NCBI RefSeq assembly: GCF_001949145.1
Contig: NW_019091459.1
Location: forward strand, 283,326-345,325
Source: Acanthaster planci
Taxonomy: Eukaryota > Echinodermata > Asteroidea > Valvatida > Acanthasteridae
Direction: 5' to 3'
DNA: 62,000 bases
The notes below the pieces were generated by a model. That model had not been told where the DNA came from. It saw only the letters and a program-made list of their open reading frames with translations, and ran no database searches. The position numbers and the translations under genes are program-made. Of the stretch, positions 24,801 to 35,423 are shown one piece after another; positions within the stretch are counted from its first letter, which is position 1; each line of letters opens with the position of its first letter.

Positions 24801-27800
24801 AGAAGCGTCTCAAGCATTGGACCAGGAGGTCATCAATCAGCATCTGGAGCTAGCCGCGAGGGTAAAAGAAGCATTCAAGCAGGCTGAGGAGTATGTACAG
24901 GGACAAAAGGTAATGAACTTGATTGTATTTTACATGTACAGTGGAATGCCGGGGTCCACGCTAAAAGCGGTCATTCGGTATAGTGAATTTAACTGCCGAA
25001 CATTTCGTTGCCATGTTGAATAGTGCCCTCTCTTGTCTAACCGATGTGCACCCTGTTGTGATACCTTGGTTCGCTGTTGACGTGATGTTTTGCAGTTGCA
25101 TTCAAGTTTAAGATTTCCAGAAATGTACCTGTTAATTATTTTTGTTTTTATTCAAACTTGAGTCCAAAAATTGATATCAAATTTATTCTAAAAGTTTGTG
25201 TATATCAGCCACGCCGTCTTTAGACTATTGTTGTGCAATGCTACCATGTGCGTACGTGCGTTTTTTTTCGTCCACACCCGATTTTGTGGAGTCGCAAAAC
25301 CAGTGTCTATTCAATACCGTTAACAACCAGTGGCTTTCCCTTCTAATCCATGGAGAAATAATGGCGACTTGTCACTTTTCAACATAAAAAAGCGCCGACT
25401 GTTTTATCATATTGACGCTTGGGAATTACAAACGGCAATTGAATAGTGTTCGGTAAGTTCTGTGCACGATTTATTGGGATCCAATGACGATGTTCGGTAC
25501 AGCCGACTGTTCGGTATAGCAGTGTTCAGTATAGCGGTATTCCACTGTACTGGAAGCCCAGGGCTTGTTAAACCCTCTCTGTGATGCTGGAGTATTTCAA
25601 CCAGGCCTGCTGCCTCGTAAAAAGAGCCGAGATTTTGTTGCGTAATATTCTTTTGTTCACTAACCTGGCTCAGTGCGCTGCTGACCTCTTTTCAATTGGG
25701 GCCAGATGAGCATGCAGTGGTGCTGTGTGGCTCATCGCTGCGGTGGTGGAGCACTTTTGTCCCCGGTGGTAATCCGCTTGCTCTAAATGCCCCAAACCAT
25801 GGTATACTGTTTCAAGACAGGGCTTGATTACATGTATCTCCTCTTTTGAGGGTGAAAAAATGTCGGTAATGCCCAGCAGCCTGGTCTTTTGTTAGGAGTA
25901 CGGTCTTTTGTTGCAGGGCCCTGTCTCCTTTGTCTTAGTTCAGAGACCCTGGCCAAGCATATAAAGCATACGTGTCCGGATCCTGAATCCCCAACAGAAA
26001 GTAGTTAAACCAATTTTATTATAAGTTCAATTAAAGTTTTCTTTGCATTACCAAGTTTTGTAGTTTAAAAAAAATTGGAACTACATATACCCATAAAAAA
26101 AGTGATCTGTTTTGCATTTTCTCGATAGGAGCCTGTACCGGAAAAGGTGAAAGAGACCGTTTCAGCCTCTTTAAGCAAGTCAACTTCAGGCACAGAGAAG
26201 GTGGAGGATAGGAAGCAACAGCAGGGTGGGCCAGGACCTATGGGTGACGCCAAGTCAAAAACCAAGGGAAGTCCTGAAAAGAGAAAGGACGGTGGGAAAT
26301 CTGTCAGCAAATCTGGTGCGGGTCATAAAAAGGTAACAGTAACTCCACGCGAGGGGACAGACGTTCCTCAAACTGAGATGCCGCCGTGTTCCTCTCTCGG
26401 TGTAAGTCTAGAAGAGACAGGGTCCAGTGGGAACTCTCTGAAACAAGCTCAGAGCAAAAAAAGTCAGGTTCTTGGTGAGACGACACCTGTTCATTCAACA
26501 GACAGACATGCCAATTGCCCAGAGTGCTCTTTTACAGGTGATCTGCCACCCTTGATGGATCCTATAACTGGATATGCTGACCTAGAGAGTTCACGTGAGC
26601 CCCATCAGTCCGCACAGCCATTCAGCTGTGGTCTCAGCACTCAGTTAGTGGACAGCGCAGCAGTATGCACATGCCAGGCAGAGGTTGCCAAGGAAAGTGC
26701 AGTGGAAGAGGAAGTGGCTTGTCTAAACCTAGCTAAATCAGGCTTTGGCGTCAGTGGGGGCCTCAGGCTCGATCACCCGCAGCCTGTCGCTACCGATTGG
26801 ACTCAGCACCCACGTTCTCCTGAGTTGCCAGAAAATCTGGAAGCATGCCCTGACCTGTGGAGTTTCCCATATACCCAAGATGGCCAAGACCTGGACCAGA
26901 GTTTGTTGACTTCAGCTGATGATCCGGGAACGAGCACCGGACTGAAAGAAGGTCAGGGGTTGAGATTTGGGAGCTGCGGCGGCAGTAGTGCAGCAGAAGA
27001 TAAAACCGTAGATGAGCAGGAAAGCGGAGGGGACACAGTGTCATTTGACGATGTTATTTTCAAGCACATTATGGAACTGATGGTGATGGTGTTAAAGAAT
27101 ATGACAGTGTTTGCCAAGTGCCTGCCGGCATTCAAGTCTCTTACATGGGAGGATCAAGCGGCTGTTGTGAAAGGTAGAAATTGAGATCATCATTCTTGTA
27201 GAGAAGTCCATCAGAGGCTTTATACATGTACATGAAGCAATCTAGGCAAACTTGAAGCAGTCCTCAGATAATGGCGCAAAGATTTCTAAGACAGAGTATC
27301 AAAGTGTAGTAGGACTTTTTTCAACTAGTATGTTTGAATCTACATGTAGATAGTGGTGTGGGAACGAGTTGACGACGATGTCTGTTGTCGTCGACAGGTG
27401 CCTCTAGTTTAAAACTAACCCATAAAATGGTTATTCCCATTTGTAACATACTTTTTGGGGGAAAAAGTAAACTAATGTGCAATATCCTTATAATCCAAAG
27501 ATTTTCTTCATCAGTTTTAAGTCATAGTTTGTGGAACACCCCTTTATGGTATATGTACATGTACGCGCCTTGCTCGCACAGAGCAAATACCTCCTGAAAT
27601 GGTAATTGCCACATGCAGGTGGAGAGTGAAATGTGGACCCAATGAAGTACAGACTGGTAATTGATTTCTATGGCCGTGCCTGTGAGACATTGATTGGCGT
27701 TGTAGGGGTTGGAATTTTGCACGAAACCAGAAATTTTTTAAAATCAGTTGGTGCATGTAGTTTTACATGCGTAAGCCACTGAGAAACCAACGAATTAGAC

Positions 27801-30680
27801 TGGATTACTTGCAAGAGTTTTTATTCATTTTCCTTCTATTATTTGATACGGGAAATCAAACTCGTCTGACAAACGGCTCACGCATCACTCTCATTTGAGT
27901 TCTTCTCTGATACCTCCTCTGAAATACAAATCTCAGGGAAGCTTCACTTTTTCCTATCTGTTTGAAGGTGCCTACCTGGAGTTCCTTATCTTAACTTCGT
28001 CATCTCTGTATAACCCCAAGACAAAAGCCTTTGTCAGCATCCTCATCCCAGGACAGGAGTACACCAAGGATGTAGGGATCATGGGAGGCTTGAAGAAGTT
28101 GTCTGAAAGCATCACCATGTTTGCCGAGAAGATGATCAAGTTGGAGCTGACAGATGAGGAGAAGGCTCTGCTCTTTGCCATCTGTATCATGACTCCCGGT
28201 AGGCAAAGCCTGGTTTCCAGGTGGTCCTAGCAAACGCCCATGGCATGCAAGATGCCAAGAGCCAGGCAGTCGCAGAAGAGACGCAACGTGACGTCATTCC
28301 ACCCAAAAAATTTTTTAACAAAGTAGCGTCCAAAACTCAGAACACTTTTGAATAAAATGCTTTTTTAGGTGGCACTACCACGTCTTGAAGCCAAACTGAT
28401 ACACAGTTAGGGCTGCAAGAAAATAGGCTAAATGAGTGGTACTGAGCGAGAAGGACATTACTGTATGCCCGTCATATCATCGTGCATGTTTGTAGAGACC
28501 TTCTCTGGTGACTGTTTAACCTGATCCAACTTTCCCAATTGTTGCCATTGATGACTGCGTTAGTCAATATAAAGTGTTTCCTTATTAGTGCGCATTCATC
28601 AGTTACTTTTTGGTATTTTTTATGTCGCTATGGAAACCAGGCTTAATAGTGGTCAGCTAGAAAATCGACTTTTGAAGGCACTTTCTTGTGAGCATGACAA
28701 ATCTAAAAAAAAAAAGGTGTTAAGAGAGTGTGAAATTGGAAAATTGCTTCGCAGAGATGAGGTTCAGGCATTCCAGTTCAATATGCAAAGTGAGNNNNNN
28801 NNNNNNNNNNNNNNNNNNNNNNNNNNNNNNNNNNNNNNNNNNNNNNNNNNNNNNNNNNNNNNNNNNNNNNNNNNNNNNNNNNNNNNNNNNNNNNNNNNNN
28901 NNNNNNNNNNNNNNNNNNNNNNNNNNNNNNNNNNNNNNNNNNNNNNNNNNNNNNNNNNNNNNNNNNNNNNNNNNNNNNNNNNNNNNNNNNNNNNNNNNNN
29001 NNNNNNNNNNNNNNNNNNNNNNNNNNNNNNNNNNNNNNNNNNNNNNNNNNNNNNNNNNNNNNNNNNNNNNNNNNNNNNNNNNNNNNNNNNNNNNNNNNNN
29101 NNNNNNNNNNNNNNNNNNNNNNNNNNNNNNNNNNNNNNNNNNNNNNNNNNNNNNNNNNNNNNNNNNNNNNNNNNNNNNNNNNNNNNNNNNNNNNNNNNNN
29201 NNNNNNNNNNNNNNNNNNNNNNNNNNNNNNNNNNNNNNNNNNNNNNNNNNNNNNNNNNNNNNNNNNNNNNNNNNNNNNNNNNNNNNNNNNNNNNNNNNNN
29301 NNNNNNNNNNNNNNNNNNNNNNNATTGCCAGAGGCATATGAAGGAGTCCCTTAATCCGTTGTCCCACAGCTGGGTGATGTGGCAAAAATATCAATATATG
29401 GCATTGTTTTAGTACATGTGTGTAAAAAACTGAGGATTATGGGTGAAGAAATGTTACACAAACCTTGGATAAAGGAGCACTTAGGTCCACCAGTCGAGCA
29501 GCTCAAGTGATGGTTACCCACTTACTGCTTACCAGCCTTCTCATATTTTTTTACATAGTTTCATTTGTTTCTTTATTGGCAGATCGGCCTGATGTTAAAG
29601 ACTTGGAAACTGTCACCACCCAGCAGCAGACTTTAGTGGAGGCTTTGCAGACCTGTGTGAGGTTAAACCATCCTGGGCAAAATGTGTTCCCAAAGGTAAG
29701 GAGATCTGTGCCTGCATTCTAAATGGTAGATCATACACAGAGCAGAGGAGCACATGCATCACCCAGAGCTATGGTCTGCGTTGTCACTCCCAACATGGCG
29801 TGGAGATCAGGCAAGCAGGGTCTTCCTTGTAGCTTGCCAATGTTACTGCCCAACTACATGTACGTGTAGGGCATCAATCCCAACTGAAGGGTCATTTTTT
29901 TTGTCAGTGTAGTTTTCCTACAAAACTATGGCTGGCCATCAGTACAAAAGTAAGAGTAAATCACATAGTGTTCAAAATCCCAGTCAGCCTTCAAAAACTA
30001 GATAAATTATGCACTTACTAGTAACAAGAATACAACCCTCTTTAAAATTAATGGGACAAATAAACGTTTCGAACCAATTTGAGGTAAAATCGAAAACTAA
30101 CCAAAGGTTGATTTTCTACAGAAACTTTGGCCACCCATGTAAGTTGTAGGCAAACTGAGAGTGGTTTATAGTCAGAACGGCCCCTTGAACTGGCCAAACT
30201 CTAGTTCGCTAATGTCTTTAAAGAGAGTGAAAGCATCAAATTTGGTCTTTTTTCACAGTGGCATGTAGTTGTCATGTGGAAACATGCATGTACCTACATG
30301 TCCAAAGTCAGTCTTTGTCAAGGTAGATGCAAGGAACAACCTTTTCACACTTTTTTTATTAAAGAACCAGAAATTGGAAGAGGTTGGAATGTTCCTGAGA
30401 TGAAACCTTTTCCTTCTCAAAAGAACAAAATCATAGTGTGAAAAATAGGGGATTCACAAATTCAAGGCAAGTTTTGTTTGTTGGTGAACTTTGAACGTTG
30501 CTCATGACTGTACAGTTCGGACAGGAATTTTAGATTGTTTGTTTGTCGTCCTATCAACAGTCGCTGATGCTGCTGACGGACGTGCGTGACATCACTCAGA
30601 AGTACATGGATGACATCATGAACCTGAAGCTACAAGGGACCAGCATGCTGCCGCTACTCAGCGAGATGTTCAATTTTTGA
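21606..30680 (+). CDS. Nuclear receptor, NR1H-like (FXR/LXR/EcR-related), six coding exons
   Basis: Ligand-regulated transcription factor of the nucleus. Coding exons are 21606-21870, 24623-24909, 26129-27173, 27968-28198, 29583-29695 and 30561-30680. All introns are GT-AG and the phases match (1,0,1,1,0), giving 2061 nt, i.e. 686 residues plus stop. The DNA-binding domain is residues 18-85 (zinc cysteines 18, 21, 35, 38, 54, 62, 72, 75), with the run NCVMD-YMRR-C as in FXR. The ligand-binding signature is [20 protein letters not shown] (512-531), then TPDRPDV, and the AF-2 motif LLSEMF (679-684) ends the protein. Oddities are P-box CEGCKT, a seven-residue D-box, a ~300-residue insertion before helix 3 and loss of the His/Trp ligand switch. 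The ATG at 21606 has A at -3 and G at +4 and follows a splice acceptor at 21595, so at least one upstream exon is expected. Family membership is certain. The NR1H assignment is by motif resemblance only; VDR-like or EcR-like placement is possible. Confidence 0.95.
21871..24622 (+). other. Receptor intron 1
   Basis: 2752 bp between the zinc-finger exon and the hinge exon. Contents are AT-rich sequence, a CT-rich microsatellite near 23330-23350 and a TACATG palindrome at 23683-23696. An 86-codon open frame at 23062-23322 matches nothing I recognise. No exon-like segment with splice sites and conserved motifs was seen. Confidence 0.7.
24623..24909 (+). CDS. Receptor coding exon 2: C-terminal extension, hinge and probable helix 1
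   Basis: Residues 89-184. The acceptor tcttgtctgtcaaag ends at 24622 and the donor GTAATG begins at 24910. It opens with a basic stretch ([15 protein letters not shown]), the expected C-terminal extension and nuclear localisation signal. A Ser/Thr/Pro-rich hinge follows, and then a predicted amphipathic helix, [20 protein letters not shown], that resembles helix 1 of NR1 ligand-binding domains. The helix-1 call is inference from position and character. Confidence 0.88.
24939..25547. mobile_element. Pogo/Tc1-type MITE in intron 2
   Basis: The ends form inverted repeats: CAGTGGAATGCCG at 24939 and CGGTATTCCACTG ending at 25547, one mismatch in 13. They are flanked by TA on both sides (24937-24938 and 25548-25549), the target duplication of the Tc1/mariner-pogo superfamily. 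The inside is rich in GTTCGGTA-like repeats near both ends. No transposase frame is present. It begins only 29 bp after the exon 2 donor. Confidence 0.75.
26129..27173 (+). CDS. Receptor coding exon 3: long low-complexity insertion and helix 3
   Basis: Residues 185-532. The acceptor cattttctcgatag ends at 26128 and the donor GTAGAA begins at 27174 in phase 1. Residues 185 to about 485 are rich in Ser, Gly, Lys, Glu and Gln, resemble no domain I know, and are probably disordered. The last ~47 residues are helix 3 and the ligand-binding signature ([19 protein letters not shown], then WEDQAAVVK). A 1045-nt open frame that joins correctly at both ends supports a true coding exon. The insertion size is far above the usual NR1 linker. 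Confidence 0.93.
27174..27967 (+). other. Receptor intron 3
   Basis: 794 bp. It holds a near-palindrome around 27367-27401 (GACGAC facing GTCGTC) and a TACATGTACATGTA tract at 27230 and 27553. Nothing else is identifiable. Confidence 0.7.
27968..28198 (+). CDS. Receptor coding exon 4: ligand-binding domain helices 5-8
   Basis: Residues 533-609. The acceptor tttcctatctgtttgaag ends at 27967 and the donor GTAGGC begins at 28199. The segment starts [15 protein letters not shown] (helix 5 and beta-turn) and ends [19 protein letters not shown], which matches the E-E-x-A-L-L-x-A-I-x-I-x-x-P-D pattern of helices 7-8 in NR1 receptors. The helix-5 Arg found in FXR after Phe-Leu is Ile540 here. Confidence 0.95.
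28795..29323. other. Assembly gap (529 N) in receptor intron 4
   Basis: An unbroken run of N lies inside intron 4 (28199-29582). The flanking exons join in phase without it, so no receptor coding sequence has to be missing, but an alternative exon there could not be seen. A single N is also present at 59380. Confidence 0.97.
29583..29695 (+). CDS. Receptor coding exon 5: helices 8-10
   Basis: Residues 610-647. The acceptor ttctttattggcag ends at 29582 and the donor GTAAGG begins at 29696. Codon 610 is split (G|AT) and completes the conserved P-D-R motif, giving [13 protein letters not shown] as in many NR1 receptors. The exon runs on through the helix 9 region ([15 protein letters not shown]). 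Phase 0 at the end joins exon 6. Confidence 0.94.
29696..30560 (+). other. Receptor intron 5
   Basis: 865 bp of AT-rich sequence with one TACATGTACGTGTA palindrome near 29856. I see no other structure. Confidence 0.7.
30561..30680 (+). CDS. Receptor coding exon 6: helices 10-12 and stop
   Basis: Residues 648-686 and stop TGA at 30678-30680. The acceptor cgtcctatcaacag ends at 30560. It contains MLLTDVRDI (helix 10), NLKLQG and the C-terminal coactivator helix PLLSEMFNF. The gapless match to LXR/FXR helix 10-12 puts Tyr662 at the conserved His and Phe684 at the conserved Trp. No canonical AATAAA was seen just downstream, so the 3' end of the transcript is not fixed. Confidence 0.94.
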   Translation, partial: SLMLLTDVRDITQKYMDDIMNLKLQGTSMLPLLSEMFNF

Positions 30681-31254
30681 AGACAGCTGCCTTATTCAGA
30701 CATCTTTTTGACTTGGCGCTGTCTGCATTTTAACTTTTCCCGATTTTATAGTAAAAGTCTTCTGATTCATTGCAGAAGTGTGTGGCCGACTATACACACA
30801 AGAAATGCTCACCTTGCTGAGCATAAGCCTGGAGTTTGTATTGAATTCACTACAAAATGTCAACTGACGGGGTGTGATTTTTTTTTGAGATTCTTCCAGA
30901 TTTTAGGATTGTTTTCCCCCAAATGTTGGGTTTGGGGGAGATCTAATCACTCAGGTTTTCACACTTTCTAGCCCTGTGCGAAAAGCTAAGTGCTAGATTC
31001 ACATAATCGTAGCCATTTGTGAAAGGAGTCCTGCCTTATTAGTTATTACAAGCATTGAGTTGTAGTCTTTTATCATTGTCATGCTGGATGTTTTGCGGAT
31101 TTCTCTTCGTCCTTGAATCTCACCATCGGTAACTGCACTATATTGTAGTTGAACATTAACACTGTGAAAAAAATAAGAAATACTGTGAAAAGAATCCGCA
31201 TTCACAATTGCATTGTGTAAGGTTTGAAAAGAATTTTCAACCTGTACAAAAAGT

Positions 31255-31530
31255 ATAGACAATGTTTTCCCACTTGTGTGAAGAGATGTGAAAATAGTTT
31301 CCCACTTAATTGAACAGACGTGAAAATGTTTTCCACTTTATGTGAACAAATGTGGAAATTTTTTTCCCACTCCTGTGAACAGATGTGAAAATGTTTCCCC
31401 ACTCTCATGACTCCTGTGAACAGATGTGAAAATGTTTCCCCACTCTCGTGACTCTTCTGAACAGATGTGAAAATGTTTTCCCATTCATGTGAAGAGATGT
31501 GGAAATGATTTCCCACTTGTGTGAAAGGGT
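31255..31530 (+). repeat. Minisatellite 32-41 bp downstream of the receptor
   Basis: Seven units of the form CCCACTCCTGTGAACAGATG followed by TGAAAATGTTT. Anchors (GATGTG or a variant) are at about 31285, 31317, 31349, 31382, 31423, 31464 and 31496, i.e. a 32-33 bp unit with two 41-bp variants. The 104-codon minus-strand open frame here is a by-product. It may lie in the 3' untranslated region. Confidence 0.85.
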
Positions 31531-34500
31531 GTGATCATTTTCTCATTGTGGGAGATTGCTCTCTCATTTTGTGAAATGAAAATAGATTCCGAGGGCAGAG
31601 AAAAAAAAGTGAAAGAATTTTCCATTGCCAGGTTAAGTGTCAATTGCAATGTACTATAAATGTGCACAAGACTTTAGTGTTAACTCTGCCTGTCCACTCC
31701 CAGGGACACACTCAGAACAGTTTTTCTTCAAACTGGTGCTTGTAATCAGAGCTTTTAAGTCTTAGCTGTTCCATGCATTTTGGGAGATGACATAATTTTG
31801 TTCAGATTTCGGTTTTAATCCTAAATGCCTTGTGGTTTTTAGACTCATATGGAAATTGGAGGGCATGCGTGGCCCTGTTGGGGTTTAAGTCTTTTAAAAG
31901 ATTTGTGTAGAAAATGGTGAAGAGATGTTGTAATTAAATTTTGTTCAAGCAAAAAGTCCCCGTCCAAAAGTGTTCAAGGCTAGCCATTGGACACGTGGAT
32001 AGACGGACTCTTCCCACGACAGAATGGTTTATTCAGCAATTTGTCATGGTTAGGACAGGGTTGAGCTGCATGTTAACTCAGATAACGCGCTGAAAGACTG
32101 GATTGAATTGACCAACAACAATGTTGTTTTTTGTATATGTGGTAAACGCGCAGCTTGCGTTTACTTATAGGGACTGAGCAAGTATACTGTGATCCGTGAC
32201 TGTGGTATGTTCCTGTATGATTCAAGTTTTTTTGCACTGGAACAATTTTGGTTGTGGTTTGTTGAAAACAAGCGTGTGTCGGGGTATTCCGGCCCTCACC
32301 GCCTGATGGGGAAGTTTCGTATATTAGCTGAATTGGGACCAAGTTGTTTGGACTTCATAGTGTCACCATAACACGGTCCCCACAAAACAGGTGACATATC
32401 GTGTTTGACCCAAGGGGTGGGTGCGTTGACCAGTCGAGATATCAAGATTGTACAGGTCTTGCTTTGTGTACATTTAGTCATTGTTTTAAATTTGGTCCCT
32501 AGACCATGAGATTGTGACTATTTGGAGAATCTTTAATTCTGGCAACTGCCACAGTAATTTGACCCAAATGCAAGAAACTGAAAAACAAAAACTGGAAAAT
32601 GTCGCCAATTTTCCAAAACTTGCATTTATTTTCTTTATCAAGTAATTGCCAGTTATGTCTCCCATGTACCATATTTTTCTCGCGCATGCCTTCATTCAAG
32701 TTTCATACCATGTTTTTGAAACTTACTGCCATTTTTGCCCATCGTTTGATTACATTTCCATGTAGTTTAAAAATCTGACTCCTGTGCCTGCATGTAAAAA
32801 GACAACCGGGCAATACCTCATTGTGCATTAATTTTGACCGCAGGTGGTTACCTGACGCAAGAGAGGGGGGGGGAGCCAGACCAAATTTGTAACTAAGTTT
32901 TCCCTGAAAGGGATGTATCCTTTATCATGTACATATTGATAAATATCTTGTATGGTACTGGATTTTTCATTGATTTCTTATGAATCTCCATGATTTTTGC
33001 CCATATATTTTTGTCATCCTTTAAGGAAAAAAATTATTTCCTACAATGTAGAGAGTATGTATGGTTAGGGCCCTTGCCGCTGCAGATTTGTACAACCACC
33101 ATTCACAGTACTTAACCGACGCTAGTTTCTATGAAACATGTCAAAAGGAATTTTTGGCCGAGTTGAAAACAGCCGACAGATGGGTATCCAAAATTACCGA
33201 GTTTAGGGATGCGAGTTTTCAGGCAAAGGCCTGGGATTTCAGGCTTTTCATGTAAAATGTGGGTCGTATTTTAGACGTTAACAAGGTATGTATTCAATCT
33301 TCTCTGGCCTTTTTGGGGGGCCTTGGAAGCAATGAGGACAGATACACTGGCTTCCTTTTATGTGATTGTGTACCCATTTCGTCGTGTTAGGATTAGGAGG
33401 ATCTGGCAAGGATAGATGTCGGGGAGCGCCTATTTAATTTACGCAAACATAGTCCTGTGAATAACAGTGGCCCAAAACAAGTAATTATGGTGATGGGGCA
33501 GCCTCAAGTCACAATAACTGCGTACACCAACCACTGACAGACCCGCTGTATGTTGTTGCTTTTCAAGGAAAGTACGTGCACATCCTGTCTGCTTTTCATG
33601 AAGAAAATATGAATATATCAGACAGCATTGCACGTACACGAGCACGGGGAATTGTTTGGGGTGGTGCTTTGGAAATCATAAAGGGAGAAAGGAAGGGAAC
33701 AATAATGTAACTGATTTTACTCCAATATTAAGCTTGGCTGAATTGTACAAGTGTATAGAAATAATTCAAACAATGCAGTTTATGGCCGAGTATTCATTTA
33801 TATCCTGCACTTTTAATGCACATTGTTTCATGGTGCTGATGTGAAAGTGATATTGCTCTACTCCATTTGGTCCGTGTTTGTAGGTATTGTCTCGAAAGCT
33901 CTTTGTATTGTACTCACAATCAGCTCACAAAAATGATTACCTGTGTGCTGCAGCTGTCCTCTCGAGGTGAAAGAGTTTGACTTATACAATAGCAGTTAAT
34001 GCTTCAGGAGTAGGTTGTTTTCAACAGGTGGTTTAACGAAGTAGCGTACTTGATGTAGGCAGGTATTTTTGTTTTAGACAGAAGCGTTATTGTCCCTCAA
34101 ATCTCTTTTCAAGAACTGAAACGTGATCTGCAAAGCAATTTGTAAATCGATGTGGGTATTATAGTGCATTTGCTGAGATGTTTGATATAGAAGAATTATT
34201 TGCACCCGTCTGATGTTGAAGCAATCAGACAGACCTGCGGTTTTCTTTCACTTCTTTGCCCATGTGTATCTGATGGCGAAACTCGCACATCGATGAAATG
34301 CTTCAGCAGGTTTGTGTGCAGAAAAGCTCGTCAGTTGGCTAAACAATGTTGAAATGTGTGAATATTATACTGATTAATAGTTCTTCATCGCGTCAATTTT
34401 TGGAATGTTTTAAGGCATTGGTATTGCGACATAAGTGAGCGAGATGTAAGTGGATAAGAATGGGTCAATTCTTGTTAAAACAAGGCCACTCGGACCTTCC

Positions 34501-35423
34501 GACTTAAAAACCTTGAGCTGACCACAGCCTTGTAATAAGGAAAGGAGGGAAAGAAGAGATCGGGGCCCTCAGATCTAGTGGACTGTATTCGAAATAGGTA
34601 ACCTGAGGAGAGTGAACTTTGTTGAAGTTATAATTGTATGTTGTTCGTTAGCACTCGGAATGACGTCAGACCTGCGTATTGTGAGTCTTTCGTGTTCGTA
34701 TATGAGGGGCTTTTATGAATTTATGTCGTGGAAAAGTTGATTTTACATCACTTTTTTCATTCGCCTAATGACAGTTTAGATATCTTTTGAAGTGTTTTTG
34801 TCATTTTATTTTAGGCACGTATTGCTTTTCGTGTTTTCAGTAAGACGTTTAATAAGTACATTGGTTCAAATTATAAACTTGCACTGAAATCCAATCTCCT
34901 TGGAGAATAAATCATCATATATGTCACATACGTGTGTGTATATATATGCATTGGCTGAAATGAGAAATAAATATTTTTATGTGGTCATATTGCAAACTGT
35001 GTATGTGTATTCCAATTATTTTGTCACAGAGTTTTCGCAGTCGGGTGGCATTGCATTTGTTTTTCCCATCAAACTCGTCACTGCCCCCAACTTCTCCCTA
35101 TAACATGTTTCCAAGTGCCTTGGAAACTTGAGTTCAGCCCTACCTACAATTTCTTTGGGTCGTGGCATTTGAGGCAAATCTGCTTCGACAGGTGTAGCAG
35201 GCAAACGTAGTTTATGCAACATTCTTCCTTGGAAATTGCGGCATTTTGGAAAGACAGGCTCAGTTACGTAACAAAGCTAATTCTTACCCCAACCCCAACC
35301 TCTATTTCAAGTAATTGAAATATCGCGCGAACGGGCATGTTTGACTCCATTCACTCATCACAAAAACAAGAGCTGGAGGTAGGGCCTATTCTTATCTGCC
35401 CATCCTTACATCCCTGGAGCGTA
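31531..35423. other. Non-coding, no gene seen
   Basis: No RNA gene, mobile element or conserved coding motif recognised. Short open frames (for example 33061-33255 on + and 35016-35222 on -) show no domain. CpG frequency rises from about 31.9 kb onward. Confidence 0.5.

Noticed and set aside
31202-31516. 104-codon minus-strand frame with repeated HFHICS/FSHLFT
   Set aside because: Direct product of the 32-41 bp minisatellite.
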